A stretch of DNA of 64,000 nucleotides from an uncultured Corynebacterium sp. (GTDB lineage: Bacteria; Actinomycetota; Actinomycetes; Mycobacteriales; Mycobacteriaceae). Shown here in pieces: positions 8,195 through 17,270 of this stretch (position 1 is the stretch's first letter; every line of letters starts with the position of its first letter). The DNA lies in the NCBI RefSeq assembly GCF_946221935.1, contig NZ_CAMIGN010000005.1, forward strand, positions 62,001 through 126,000, given 5' to 3'. The notes beneath the pieces are model-generated. The model saw only the letters and a program-made list of their open reading frames with translations, had not been told where the DNA came from and did no database searches. A program made the position numbers and the translations under genes.

Positions 8195-9213
8195 GTGTGT
8201 CGCATATTTTTGGACCCCAAAAACCTCCATATCGCTCCATAACGGCGAGTGCGCACGGCAAGGTTAACTTGCACTTAGGCGTAGGTCCGGCCAGGGAAGA
8301 TGGCTACCATGAGCTGGACACGATCTTTCAGGCTGTCTCCCTGAAGGAGGAGGTCACCGTAGCTCTGCGCGAAGATGATGATCCCGCGGAGTGCACGTGG
8401 AGCGTCTCCGGCTTTGACGCACACCTGGTACCGCAGGATTCCAGCAACCTGGCGTGGAAGGCTGTGGCTGTTATCCAAGACTTGGCACGGAAAGCTCATG
8501 TGCCCTGGGCAGACAAGCCCGTGCATATCCATATCGACAAAGGGATCCCCGTTGCTGGTGGCATGGCCGGTGGTTCGGCAGATGCCGCGGCCGCGCTGAT
8601 TGCCGCTACAGAGCTGTACTTTCCGGCCCCCCGTGCTCCGCGTCGCCCGGATAGTGCAAAACTGGTAGAACTGGCCGCTGACCTGGGAGCAGATGTTCCT
8701 TTTTGCCTCCTCGGCGGCACCGCATGGGGCACAGGCAAGGGCGAGAACCTCATGCCCGTGATAGCCACAGGTACATATCACTGGGCCATCGCCACTGATA
8801 AACGCGGCCTGTCCACCCCGTCGGTATTCAAACAACTCGATCAGCAGCGTGCTAGTGCAGAAGTGAACAGCCCAAAGGCCGCCCGCGCGGGCAGCCCCGA
8901 GGCTTTGATCACTGCCCTTCGCGGGGGTGACCCCAAAGAGGTAGGCAAACTTCTAGTCAACGATCTGCAGGCACCGGCCATTAGTCTGCTGCCCAGTCTG
9001 CGGGAAACCCTCAGAGCCGCCGCTGAAGCCGGGGCCATTGCCGCAATCGTTTCCGGCTCTGGCCCGACCGTGGCCATGCTGTGTGCTTCTGCTGACGACG
9101 CGGTGGAGGTTGCCACAGCCGTAAGCGTTGCTGGAAAAGCCAGCTCCACAATGACGACTAGTTCCCCAGCTGCAGCTGCGGGCGTCATAAAAAGGGAGGA
9201 AGTACGTGACTAA
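8191..9213 (+). CDS. ispE: 4-diphosphocytidyl-2-C-methyl-D-erythritol kinase
   Basis: The 340-residue GHMP kinase phosphorylates CDP-methylerythritol in the MEP pathway to isoprenoid precursors. It shows the N-terminal AHGKVNLHLGVG segment, the ATP-binding motif PVAGGMAGGSADAAAAL near residue 120, and the C-terminal GHMP motif VSGSGPTVAML near residue 285. The start overlaps the end of ksgA by ATGA, so translation is likely coupled. The end overlaps the ABC-F gene by 8 nt. Isoprenoid supply fits with the Z-prenyl diphosphate synthase later in the window. Confidence 0.96.
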   Translation: MSVSHIFGPQKPPYRSITASAHGKVNLHLGVGPAREDGYHELDTIFQAVSLKEEVTVALREDDDPAECTWSVSGFDAHLVPQDSSNLAWKAVAVIQDLARKAHVPWADKPVHIHIDKGIPVAGGMAGGSADAAAALIAATELYFPAPRAPRRPDSAKLVELAADLGADVPFCLLGGTAWGTGKGENLMPVIATGTYHWAIATDKRGLSTPSVFKQLDQQRASAEVNSPKAARAGSPEALITALRGGDPKEVGKLLVNDLQAPAISLLPSLRETLRAAAEAGAIAAIVSGSGPTVAMLCASADDAVEVATAVSVAGKASSTMTTSSPAAAAGVIKREEVRD

Positions 9214-11056
9214 CCTCATTAACCTAGAAAAAGTCTCGAAGAGCTACGGGCTAAAGACCCTGCTCGATGACGTGAGCCTCGGCGTTGATAGCAACGACCG
9301 GATTGGCGTCGTGGGGCTCAACGGTGGGGGGAAGTCCACCCTGCTGAATATTCTGAGCAAGAAGGACGAATCGGATTCCGGGCGTGTGAGCCACAACAAC
9401 GACCTGCGCATGGCCATGGTCACCCAGGATGTACTGCGCGACGCACCGGCAGATATGACCGTCGCCGGGGCAGTGCTGGAACCACTAGGGCTGCAGGAGT
9501 ACGAATGGGCCGGCAATCCGAAGGTCCGCAGCGTGCTTAACGGATTGGATATCGCCCGCCTGGGGCTGGATGCGAAGGTGCAGGAGCTCTCCGGTGGTGA
9601 GCGTCGTCGCACGGGCCTGGCCGCTGCTCTAGTGCAGGATCTCGACCTGTTGATTCTGGATGAGCCGACCAACCACCTGGATGTCGAGGGCGTGCAGTGG
9701 CTCGCTGAGCACCTACTGAGTCGCAACACTGCGCTGGTTATCGTCACCCACGACCGCTGGTTCCTGGACACCGTCGCCAACCACACCTGGGAGGTACACG
9801 ACGGAGTGGTGGACGTGTACGAGGGCGGCTACAACGACTGGACTTTCGCTCGCGCGGAACGTGCCCGCCAGGCCGATGCCGCTGAACAGCGACGTCAGAA
9901 CTTGGCGCGTAAAGAATTGGCGTGGCTGCGCCGCGGCGCACCGGCGCGTACCTCCAAGCCGCGATACCGCATTGAGGCCGCGGAGTCTTTGATCGCCGAT
10001 GTGCCGCCGATGCGAAACAAAGTGGAGCTCATGAGCTTCTCCGCACGCCGTCAGGGCAAAAAGGTCATCGATCTGGAAGACGCGCGTATCACCACGCCCG
10101 ACGGGCGCATTCTGGTCGATGACCTGACCTGGCGCCTCGGCCCCGGCGAACGCATTGGCCTGGTCGGAGTAAATGGCTCTGGAAAGACCACACTGCTGCG
10201 CACTTTGGCCGGTGAAGCGCCATTGGACAACGGACGTCGTGTGGAAGGCAAGACTGTGCGCCTGGGGTGGCTACGCCAGGAGCTGGACGACCTGGATCCC
10301 ACGAAGCGGTTGCTCGAATCCGTTGAGGATGTTGCCAGCTATGTGACCTTCGGGGAAAAGGAAATCACTGCTTCGCAACTGGCTGAGCGCCTGGGCTTTA
10401 GCGCGAAGCGGCAACGCACACCCATCGGCGATCTTTCTGGTGGCGAAAAGCGCCGCCTGCAGCTCACTCGCGTGCTCATGAGCGAACCGAACGTGCTGCT
10501 GCTGGACGAGCCGACCAATGACCTCGATATCGATACGCTGCAAGAGCTCGAAAGCTTGCTGGATGAATGGCCCGGCACGCTCGTGGTCATTTCCCACGAC
10601 CGGTATCTGATCGAACGCATCTGCGATTCCACCTGGGCGCTTTTCGGCGATGGACAGTTGACTAACCTGCCCGGTGGAATTGAGCAGTACCTAGAGCACC
10701 GCAAACAACAGGCCAGTGCGGAAGAACGCAAGAACACCCTGTCGTTCGACGCTGCTGGTTCGGTCGCCGGTGCAGAGTCTGACGCTGTTTCTTCTGGACG
10801 CCCCAGCCTCGGTGCCAAGGAAGTTCATGCTCTCACTAAGGAAATGAGTGCGCTGGAAAGGAAGATGACCAAGGTCGAAGCAAAGATCAATTCCATCCAC
10901 GGGAAGATGAATGAGGTGGCAGAGAAGGCGGCCACTGGGGAGCCTGTCACCGAGGAGTTAGCTGCGCTTGATAAAGATTTGAAGGCAGCCCAGGATGAAC
11001 ACGGCGAGCTAGAGATGAAGTGGCTGGAAATTGGGGAGAAGCTTGAAGATAGCTGA
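9206..11056 (+). CDS. ABC-F family ATP-binding protein
   Basis: The 616-residue soluble protein has two ABC nucleotide-binding domains and no membrane segment. Domain 1 has Walker A GLNGGGKST, signature LSGGERRR and Walker B LILDEPTNHLD; domain 2 has GVNGSGKTT, LSGGEKRR and LLLDEPTNDLD. A charged inter-domain linker and a C-terminal coiled-coil-like region (residues about 540-616, rich in Lys/Glu) complete the ABC-F plan. Such proteins act on ribosomes as translation factors or in antibiotic protection; which applies here cannot be told. The GTG start overlaps ispE, and a homologue follows ispE in C. glutamicum as well (from memory). Confidence 0.92.
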   Translation: MTNLINLEKVSKSYGLKTLLDDVSLGVDSNDRIGVVGLNGGGKSTLLNILSKKDESDSGRVSHNNDLRMAMVTQDVLRDAPADMTVAGAVLEPLGLQEYEWAGNPKVRSVLNGLDIARLGLDAKVQELSGGERRRTGLAAALVQDLDLLILDEPTNHLDVEGVQWLAEHLLSRNTALVIVTHDRWFLDTVANHTWEVHDGVVDVYEGGYNDWTFARAERARQADAAEQRRQNLARKELAWLRRGAPARTSKPRYRIEAAESLIADVPPMRNKVELMSFSARRQGKKVIDLEDARITTPDGRILVDDLTWRLGPGERIGLVGVNGSGKTTLLRTLAGEAPLDNGRRVEGKTVRLGWLRQELDDLDPTKRLLESVEDVASYVTFGEKEITASQLAERLGFSAKRQRTPIGDLSGGEKRRLQLTRVLMSEPNVLLLDEPTNDLDIDTLQELESLLDEWPGTLVVISHDRYLIERICDSTWALFGDGQLTNLPGGIEQYLEHRKQQASAEERKNTLSFDAAGSVAGAESDAVSSGRPSLGAKEVHALTKEMSALERKMTKVEAKINSIHGKMNEVAEKAATGEPVTEELAALDKDLKAAQDEHGELEMKWLEIGEKLEDS

Positions 11057-12896
11057 TGTTGCCTCCGATGCCGAGGAGGAGCTTGCGGAGAGGTTTAGCG
11101 CCGCCAGGGATCAGTGGGAGTCCCACGTTGATCCCGGTGGCGTGGTTGTCGGCGCGCTGTTGTTTGCAGCCTCGCTGACCCCTTCGCTGTTGCCACGCGA
11201 CTGGCTTTTCCAGGGAGTCGTCGCTGGTATCTCCGGTGGTACGGGCTACATCATGGGCGTCTTTCTGCATTGGCTGTGGGAGGCGTTTCTGCACAAATAC
11301 TTCAGCGAACCTCTGTGGAAGTGGCGCCGCAAAGCCAGGGAATATGTGCGCCGCTTCCAACTCCGCGCTGGTCTGAGTGACCAGAGGATGGGGAAACTCA
11401 AGACCGGCCTGGAGGTCGTCTTCGTCCTTATTGTGATTCTGGCTCTATTGGTGTGGATCTCCTTCGCTGTCCGCTGGCAGCAGGAGCTGGCAAACCTAAT
11501 GGGCGCGGAGGCCTATACGGCGGGAGAGTTCCTGTTGGTGTTGCCCGTTGGCATTGGCTTGTGGGCGCTGATTGTCCTTGTGGGCAAGGGGTTGCTCTGG
11601 CTGATCGAAGTCTTGGAGGAAGGCCCAGTCGGGCGCCGTCTCGGCGGAGTTACTCGACCATTGTTTGCCTGGATGGCGGTTGTGCTGGCCTTGGGGTTCG
11701 TTGTGGATACGGTTGTGCCCGGCACGATCGTGCACGCAACTGAAAATGTGTTTTCTGTCCGTGACCAGGAGATTAGAGCGGACCTGAAACGGCCTCATGT
11801 GCCGGAGCGTTCCGGTAGTTCGGCGTCACCTAATAAATGGGAAGACCTGGGTGCTTTCGGTACGCGCTTTGTTGGACTGGGGCTCTATAAGAACGAACTT
11901 GAAGAGCTCACCGGCCGCCCTAGCAAAGAACCCATCCGGGTGTATGCCAGCTTGAAGAACGGCAGCGAGGATACCGACGCGGCGCGCGCGGAAAGTGTGG
12001 TCAATGAGTTGAAACGGACGGGGGCAAAGGATCGTCGGGCGCTGTTGGTGGTCCCCGCGACCGGCACAGGGTGGGTGAACCCCACGGCTGCTCAAGCTTT
12101 CGAGCTGATGTTTGATGGTGACTCCGCTATCGCCTCGGCGCAATACTCGTACCTGCCTAGCGGCGTACAGTTCATCGCTGATCAGCAGCGTGTGGAAGAC
12201 GCTGGCGAGGCGCTAGTTTCCACCGTCGTCGACTGGTGGCACACTTTGCCGAAGGACCATCGGCCTAAGCTCTACGTCTATGGCGAATCTCTAGGTACCA
12301 ATGCCGGCAGCGGCGCGTTTTCAGGTGTTCGGGACATCGCCGCCAGCGTTGATGGTTTGTTATGGGCGGGGCCACCGAATTCCAACAAGTTGTGGCACGG
12401 CCTGGTTGACCGGCGCGATCCCGGTTCGCCGCAGGTTTCTGCGGAATACGCGGGCGGGTTGAATGTGCGCTTCGCCGAAAACACCGATGAAATCTGGAGT
12501 TGGCGCGATGAGGTGGACTTGAATTCCCCAGGTGGTTGGCACCATCCGCGCATCCTTTTCCTGCAACACCCCTCTGATCCAGTGGTGTGGTGGTCACCGT
12601 CGCTGATAGCCAGGGAACCAGACTGGTTAAAGGAACCCGCTGGGTTTGACCGCTCGCCGTCGATGTCGTGGATTCCTTTTGTTACGTTCTGGCAGGTAAC
12701 AATGGATCTTCCCGTCGCCGCCAATGTGCCGAATGGACATGGGCACAATTACGGCAATGGAGTGCTGGACGCCATGCTCGCGATGGTCGGCGGGGAAGAC
12801 TTCAACCCTGTTCGGGCTGAAGAACTGCGGAAACAACTGGACGAGGCAATGCTCACCCAGGGGCCAGAGAAAGAAGTCGGTGTCGACAACGGCTAA
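11043..12896 (+). CDS. Membrane protein with C-terminal alpha/beta-hydrolase domain (Abhydrolase_9 type)
   Basis: About 617 residues. The N-terminal third has about five hydrophobic segments (first at LLFAASLTPSLLPRDWLFQG). The C-terminal part, from about residue 260, is a serine-hydrolase-like domain with the nucleophile elbow GESLGTNAGSGAFSG and later candidate acid and His residues (HPSDPVVWW, NGHGHNYG). This matches the actinobacterial membrane family of alpha/beta-hydrolases whose substrate is unknown; a role in envelope lipid turnover is only a guess. I prefer the TTG at 11043, preceded by GGGGAGAA, which overlaps the ABC-F gene by 14 nt; another in-frame TTG is at 11031. Overlap suggests coupled translation with the ABC-F gene. 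Confidence 0.8.
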   Translation: MKIADVASDAEEELAERFSAARDQWESHVDPGGVVVGALLFAASLTPSLLPRDWLFQGVVAGISGGTGYIMGVFLHWLWEAFLHKYFSEPLWKWRRKAREYVRRFQLRAGLSDQRMGKLKTGLEVVFVLIVILALLVWISFAVRWQQELANLMGAEAYTAGEFLLVLPVGIGLWALIVLVGKGLLWLIEVLEEGPVGRRLGGVTRPLFAWMAVVLALGFVVDTVVPGTIVHATENVFSVRDQEIRADLKRPHVPERSGSSASPNKWEDLGAFGTRFVGLGLYKNELEELTGRPSKEPIRVYASLKNGSEDTDAARAESVVNELKRTGAKDRRALLVVPATGTGWVNPTAAQAFELMFDGDSAIASAQYSYLPSGVQFIADQQRVEDAGEALVSTVVDWWHTLPKDHRPKLYVYGESLGTNAGSGAFSGVRDIAASVDGLLWAGPPNSNKLWHGLVDRRDPGSPQVSAEYAGGLNVRFAENTDEIWSWRDEVDLNSPGGWHHPRILFLQHPSDPVVWWSPSLIAREPDWLKEPAGFDRSPSMSWIPFVTFWQVTMDLPVAANVPNGHGHNYGNGVLDAMLAMVGGEDFNPVRAEELRKQLDEAMLTQGPEKEVGVDNG

Positions 12897-12946
12897 TACG
12901 AGCCGGGGCTGCTTGCGTACCGCAGAAAAGCGTAGGCTGGGGAACC

Positions 12947-13276
12947 ATGATCCTGATCAACGTTAAGTACAAGGTTCGCCCAGAGTTCGCCGACAACTTC
13001 CTGCAGGAGGTCTCCTGGTTCACCGAGTCCACCCGTGCGGAGGAGGGCAACATCTTCTTCGACTGGTTCCGCGATCCGGAAACCCCGAATGAGTACCTAC
13101 TGATCGAAGCTTTCCAGGACGATAGCGACGTTGCACACGTTGAGTCCGAGCACTTCAAGCGCGCCTGCGATGAAATGCCGAAGTACCTGCTGGAGACCCC
13201 GGAGATCATCAATACGAAGATCCCGGGCAAGACCGAGTGGGATCGCATGGCTGAGTTCCGCGTCGAGGACAACTAG
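12947..13276 (+). CDS. Antibiotic-biosynthesis monooxygenase (ABM) domain protein
   Basis: A 109-residue single-domain protein starting MILINVKYKVRPEFADNFL, with WFTESTRAEEGNIFFDWFRD and YLLIEAFQDDSDVAHVESEHF, the pattern of dimeric ferredoxin-like ABM proteins such as YgiN quinol monooxygenases. These act on quinols or related small molecules, or remain uncharacterised. It lies 50 bp after the membrane hydrolase gene and 13 bp before the serine ammonia-lyase gene. Confidence 0.85.
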   Translation: MILINVKYKVRPEFADNFLQEVSWFTESTRAEEGNIFFDWFRDPETPNEYLLIEAFQDDSDVAHVESEHFKRACDEMPKYLLETPEIINTKIPGKTEWDRMAEFRVEDN

Positions 13277-13289
13277 CCCAGTAATCAGC

Positions 13290-14777
13290 ATGACCGTCAG
13301 TGTTTTCGATCTCTTCCAGATCGGCGTAGGCCCGTCATCCTCACACACCGTCGGACCCATGCGCGCGGGGCTCTCATTCGCGCAGCAGGTCAAGGCGCTT
13401 TTTGCCGATGACGCCGCGTCCCCCAGCGCCACCGATTCAGGCTCCGACGAGGGCTTGCACCCGCTGGGCGCTGACAAGCTGGCGAATGTGGTGAGCTTGC
13501 CCGATGAGGGCGAGAACGGTCCCAGCATCAGCATCATCCTCTATGGCTCGCTGGCAGCTACGGGCGCGGGGCATGGAACGCTCGGAGCGTGTCTGCTGGG
13601 GCTGGACGGTGCCGATCCGGCGCAGATCGACCCGGATTATATGCAGACCCGCCTGGAGGAGATCCGGGCTACGCGCACCATCCATCTGGCAGGGGATAAA
13701 AACTTGCCGATCACATGTGGCTTCGAGGACATTGTTTTACGTCCCACTGTGCGTCGCTCGGTGCATACAAATGCGATGACCTTTGTGGTCAACAGTGTGA
13801 ATGGCGTGGAGCCACTAAAACAGACCTACTATTCCATCGGCGGTGGCTTCATCCGCACCGAAGAGGAAGTCCCCACCCTCGATGAACTATCCGGTCCGTG
13901 GTTGTTCGAATCCGGTGACAAGCTGATCTCGCTGGCCGAACACGAGGGATTAAGTCTGGGAGAGGTGCAGCGGCGCTGTGAGCAATCGTTGCGCACCGAT
14001 GAGCAGATCAATGCGAACCTGGATGCTATTGCGCAGGCCATGCAGGATTGTGCCAAGCGGGGCGTGTCCTTTGCCGGAGTGCTGCCCGGCGCTCTGATGG
14101 TACGCCGCCGCGCCAAGCGCTGGTACGACCAGCTCATGGAGGAAGATCCGCATCGCAGCGCGGAGTTTTCCGAGGACTGGGTGAACCTGGTGGCGCTCGC
14201 TGTGAATGAGGAAAACGCTGCCGGTGGACGGGTGGTGACCGCCCCGACCAACGGAGCGGCAGGCATTATCCCGGCTGTGATGTTTTATGCCCGCGAGTTC
14301 ACCCCTGCGGGGAAGCAGGATCCTTTTGACGTCAACCGGCGATTCTTGCTGGCCGCGGGAGCGATTGGATCGCTGTACAAGGAACGCGCCAGCATCTCCG
14401 GAGCTGAGGTCGGCTGCCAGGGCGAGGTTGGCTCCGCTGCCTCTATGGCCGCAGCTGGATTGGCGGAGGTACTGGGTGGTTCACCACGCCAGGTCGCCAA
14501 TGCAGCGGAGATTGCCATGGAGCATTCGCTGGGGCTTACGTGTGATCCGATCGGTGGTTTGGTGCAGATTCCATGCATCGAAAGAAATGCCATCAGCGCC
14601 GGGAAAGCCATCAATGCTGCGAAGATGGCTATGCGCGGGGACGGAGACCACCATGTCACCTTGGATGAGGTCATTGAGACCATGCGACAGACCGGAAGGG
14701 ACATGTCCGAAAAGTACAAGGAAACTGCCGGCGGAGGCTTGGCGACGAATGTTTCAGTCAATGTCCCTGAGTGCTAG
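13290..14777 (+). CDS. sdaA: L-serine ammonia-lyase (L-serine dehydratase), iron-sulfur type
   Basis: This 495-residue enzyme converts L-serine to pyruvate and ammonia with a [4Fe-4S] cluster. The N-terminal beta-domain begins MTVSVFDLFQIGVGPSSSHTVGP, typical of single-chain SdaA. The alpha-domain contains the conserved APTNGAAGIIPAV and the Cys-bearing motifs GAEVGCQGEVGSA, GLTCDPIGGLVQIPC that ligate the cluster. I chose ATG 13290 because it gives the canonical N-terminus; an upstream in-frame start at 13131 would overlap the ABM gene with no homology. It is convergent with the GT87 gene. Confidence 0.95.
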   Translation: MTVSVFDLFQIGVGPSSSHTVGPMRAGLSFAQQVKALFADDAASPSATDSGSDEGLHPLGADKLANVVSLPDEGENGPSISIILYGSLAATGAGHGTLGACLLGLDGADPAQIDPDYMQTRLEEIRATRTIHLAGDKNLPITCGFEDIVLRPTVRRSVHTNAMTFVVNSVNGVEPLKQTYYSIGGGFIRTEEEVPTLDELSGPWLFESGDKLISLAEHEGLSLGEVQRRCEQSLRTDEQINANLDAIAQAMQDCAKRGVSFAGVLPGALMVRRRAKRWYDQLMEEDPHRSAEFSEDWVNLVALAVNEENAAGGRVVTAPTNGAAGIIPAVMFYAREFTPAGKQDPFDVNRRFLLAAGAIGSLYKERASISGAEVGCQGEVGSAASMAAAGLAEVLGGSPRQVANAAEIAMEHSLGLTCDPIGGLVQIPCIERNAISAGKAINAAKMAMRGDGDHHVTLDEVIETMRQTGRDMSEKYKETAGGGLATNVSVNVPEC

Positions 14778-14783
14778 GACACG

Positions 14784-16061
14784 CTAGTTCTGTGTCTCAG
14801 CGGGGGACGGAGGGACAGGGCGGCTCTTGTGGGACAACGCGAAGTGAATGGTCATCACTGCCAACGCAAGGATGGTCCACCACAGGTAAGAGTTACCCAC
14901 AATGACCTGCCAGAGATTCCAATCCAGCTCACGCTGTTCCTGGAAGGGGACGAAGGCGGTGGGTTCGAAGGCGAAGGCCGCGAACCCCAATACCACCAGG
15001 GAAGTCCACAGCCAGCGCGGGGTGCCCACAGGGGAGGCAGGGGTGGCGAAGGCGTAGCCCGCTAATGCCACCAGAAGTACCGGTGCCCAAGACCAGTGGT
15101 GATTCCAGGAAATCGGGCTGGCTAGCAGAGCAAAGAACGCGTTGACGCTAAGAGCAGCAATGGGAGCATCGGCCCTGAGCAAGCTGAACATGACGAAGGT
15201 GATGACCACTAGCGAGACGCACACCAGGATTATCCACAGCAAGCTTGAGGAGTCCTGCGTCTGTAGCCCGAAGCGGTGAAGGAGGCCGTTAAGGCTTTGG
15301 TTCAAGGCATACTCATGGTTGCCGATGCGTCCGGTTTCGCGCAGCGTGTGAGTCCAATATTCCTTGGAGTCACTGGGCAGAATCAGCCAAGCCAGAGCCG
15401 TGGTACCCAGCGTGCCCGCACCCATGCGCACGATGGAACCCCAGTCCTTGCGCAACAGGAACCACAGGCCGAACACTGCGGGCGTCAATTTGATGGCTAC
15501 CGCAGCACCCGTGAGCAGACCCCGATAACGACGAGGCACGACCAGTGCATCGGCAAAAACCATGCCCATCAACAACACGTTGATCTGCCCATAGGCCAAG
15601 GTGGTGTGGATGGGGCTCAGGTGGATAAGAACAGTTGTCAACGCGACCGAGACCCATGCGGCAGAGGTGCGATCCACCCTCGCCGCCATGTGCAGAGTGT
15701 AGGCGAACATCCACCAGGTAAGGAGCACCGTGGCGGAAGCGAGCAATACGGCTGAGAGGTCATAGGGAAGTACCGCAAGAGGAGTGAACAATACCGCCGA
15801 AATAGGAGGATAGGTAAAAGGCAGGAACGTATCGCCGATGATGTGGAAGTGGCCGCTATAAAGCTCCTGACCATCCAGTACTCGTTGCGCGCCCACCCGG
15901 TAAACATCGAGATCCAGGTGATAGTGGAAGCCCCGAGTGTTCACAATCGTGGGAAGGAAAGACAGCACCGCGAGTACGCTGAGTACGACTTTTAGAGGGA
16001 AGCCGATTTTGAGGTGCCTGAAATCTTCGACGTGCGCCGGGGTGTCTTCCTTAGTCTGCAT
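14784..16061 (-). CDS. GT87-family polyprenol-phosphate-dependent glycosyltransferase (DUF2029)
   Basis: A 425-residue multi-spanning membrane protein with about ten hydrophobic segments. After the first segment it has FHYHLDLDVYRVGAQRVLDGQELY followed by FTYPPISAVLFTPLAVLPY, the signature of the GT87/DUF2029 C-type glycosyltransferases; the Asp residues in the first loop are the catalytic candidates. Actinobacterial relatives (PimE, MptC) add alpha-1,2-mannose to phosphatidylinositol mannosides or lipomannan from polyprenyl-phosphomannose on the outer face of the membrane. Which acceptor this one uses is not evident. It is divergent from ppk2 (99 bp between). Confidence 0.85.
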   Translation of the reverse strand: MQTKEDTPAHVEDFRHLKIGFPLKVVLSVLAVLSFLPTIVNTRGFHYHLDLDVYRVGAQRVLDGQELYSGHFHIIGDTFLPFTYPPISAVLFTPLAVLPYDLSAVLLASATVLLTWWMFAYTLHMAARVDRTSAAWVSVALTTVLIHLSPIHTTLAYGQINVLLMGMVFADALVVPRRYRGLLTGAAVAIKLTPAVFGLWFLLRKDWGSIVRMGAGTLGTTALAWLILPSDSKEYWTHTLRETGRIGNHEYALNQSLNGLLHRFGLQTQDSSSLLWIILVCVSLVVITFVMFSLLRADAPIAALSVNAFFALLASPISWNHHWSWAPVLLVALAGYAFATPASPVGTPRWLWTSLVVLGFAAFAFEPTAFVPFQEQRELDWNLWQVIVGNSYLWWTILALAVMTIHFALSHKSRPVPPSPAETQN

Positions 16062-16160
16062 AAAGGCTTATTATTCCATCTTCATCGCGGAAGGTTCGCG
16101 AGCGGTTGACGATGGTGGTGCATTAGGCGTTGCCGCCTGCAAAGAACTAAGCTTGGAACA

Positions 16161-17150
16161 ATGAACAACGCACTACCCAAGCTGGACAAACAGGCCTATG
16201 AAGAGGAGCTGAAGAGGCTCCAGGCGGAACTCGTCGAAATGCAGCAGTGGGTGGTGGAAACCGGCGCGCGCATCGTCATTGTGATGGAGGGGCGCGACGC
16301 AGCGGGCAAGGGGTCCGCGATCAAGCGCATCACCCAGTACCTCAGCCCACGTGTTTGTCGCATCGAGGCGCTGCCCGCGCCGAACTCTCGCGAACAAGGT
16401 CAGTGGTACTTCCAGCGCTATATTGAGAAGCTGCCGACGGCCGGTGAGATCGTTATCTTCGACCGCTCGTGGTACAACCGCGCTGGTGTCGAGCGCGTGA
16501 TGGGCTTCTGTACAACCCAAGAGTACCGTCGCTTCCTGCACCAGGCGCCTATCTTTGAGCGACTGTTGGTAGAAGACGGCATTATCTTGCGCAAGTACTG
16601 GTTCTCTGTTTCCGATGAAGAGCAGATTCGTCGCTTCCAATCTCGCCAGTCGGATCCACTGCGCCAGTGGAAGCTGTCCCCAATGGATTTGCAGTCCATC
16701 ACCCGTTGGGAGGACTACTCGCGTGCGAAGGACGAAATGTTCGTCCACACCGACATTCCCTCCGCCCCGTGGTACACAGTGGAGTCTGAGGATAAGAAAC
16801 GCTCCCGAATTAACGTGATCAACCACCTGTTGAACACGATTCCGTGGGAGTATGTCGAAAAGAACGTTCCGAAGATCCCGGAGCGGCCGGAATCCGATTC
16901 CACCTATGAGCGCCCGCCGCGTACCCAGTTCCGTTATGTTCCGGATGTGGCGAAGATGCTGGAGAAGGATCTGGTGAAGAAGGAAGCCAAGCGTGTGGCC
17001 GAGGAGGCTGCGGCGTCCAAAAACGGCAGTGACGGCAAGAAATCCAAGTCCAAGAAGGGCGATAAGGAAAAATCCAAGGACAAAAACAAGAAGGATAAAG
17101 CCAAGTCCAAGTCCAAGAAGAGTGACAAGAAGTCCAAGAAGAAGAAATAG
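16161..17150 (+). CDS. ppk2: Polyphosphate kinase 2, with lysine-rich C-terminal tail
   Basis: The 329-residue PPK2-family kinase transfers phosphate between polyphosphate and nucleoside diphosphates. Walker A is MEGRDAAGKGSAIKR near residues 40-54; the second motif IVIFDRSWYNRAGVERVMGF is near residue 100. The catalytic core ends near residue 265. The last 55 residues are strikingly basic, made almost only of Lys, Ser, Asp and Glu (repeated KSKSKK-type stretches); C. glutamicum has a PPK2 gene in the same neighbourhood (from memory). A terminator follows. An exopolyphosphatase gene (ppx) lies 30 kb further on. Confidence 0.95.
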   Translation: MNNALPKLDKQAYEEELKRLQAELVEMQQWVVETGARIVIVMEGRDAAGKGSAIKRITQYLSPRVCRIEALPAPNSREQGQWYFQRYIEKLPTAGEIVIFDRSWYNRAGVERVMGFCTTQEYRRFLHQAPIFERLLVEDGIILRKYWFSVSDEEQIRRFQSRQSDPLRQWKLSPMDLQSITRWEDYSRAKDEMFVHTDIPSAPWYTVESEDKKRSRINVINHLLNTIPWEYVEKNVPKIPERPESDSTYERPPRTQFRYVPDVAKMLEKDLVKKEAKRVAEEAAASKNGSDGKKSKSKKGDKEKSKDKNKKDKAKSKSKKSDKKSKKKK

Positions 17151-17167
17151 GAGTTCTCAAGGTCACT

Positions 17168-17205
17168 AAAAGCTAGGCGGGGCTGAGAATCTGCCTAGCT
17201 TTTTT
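17168..17205 (+). terminator. Intrinsic terminator after ppk2
   Basis: AAAAGCTAGGC and GCCTAGCTTTT form an 11-bp stem around a 14-nt loop, followed by further T residues (17201-17205). It lies 17 nt after the ppk2 stop. Confidence 0.85.
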
Positions 17206-17270
17206 CTATTCTGATGAGGGAAAACTTACTTTAGGCTGCGCGCTTTTCTGGTTCCTGCAATCATAGTTGC

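Noticed and set aside
13131..13289. Upstream start for the serine ammonia-lyase
   Set aside because: It overlaps the ABM gene and adds a Ser/Arg-rich sequence not found in the family; ATG 13290 gives the canonical N-terminus.
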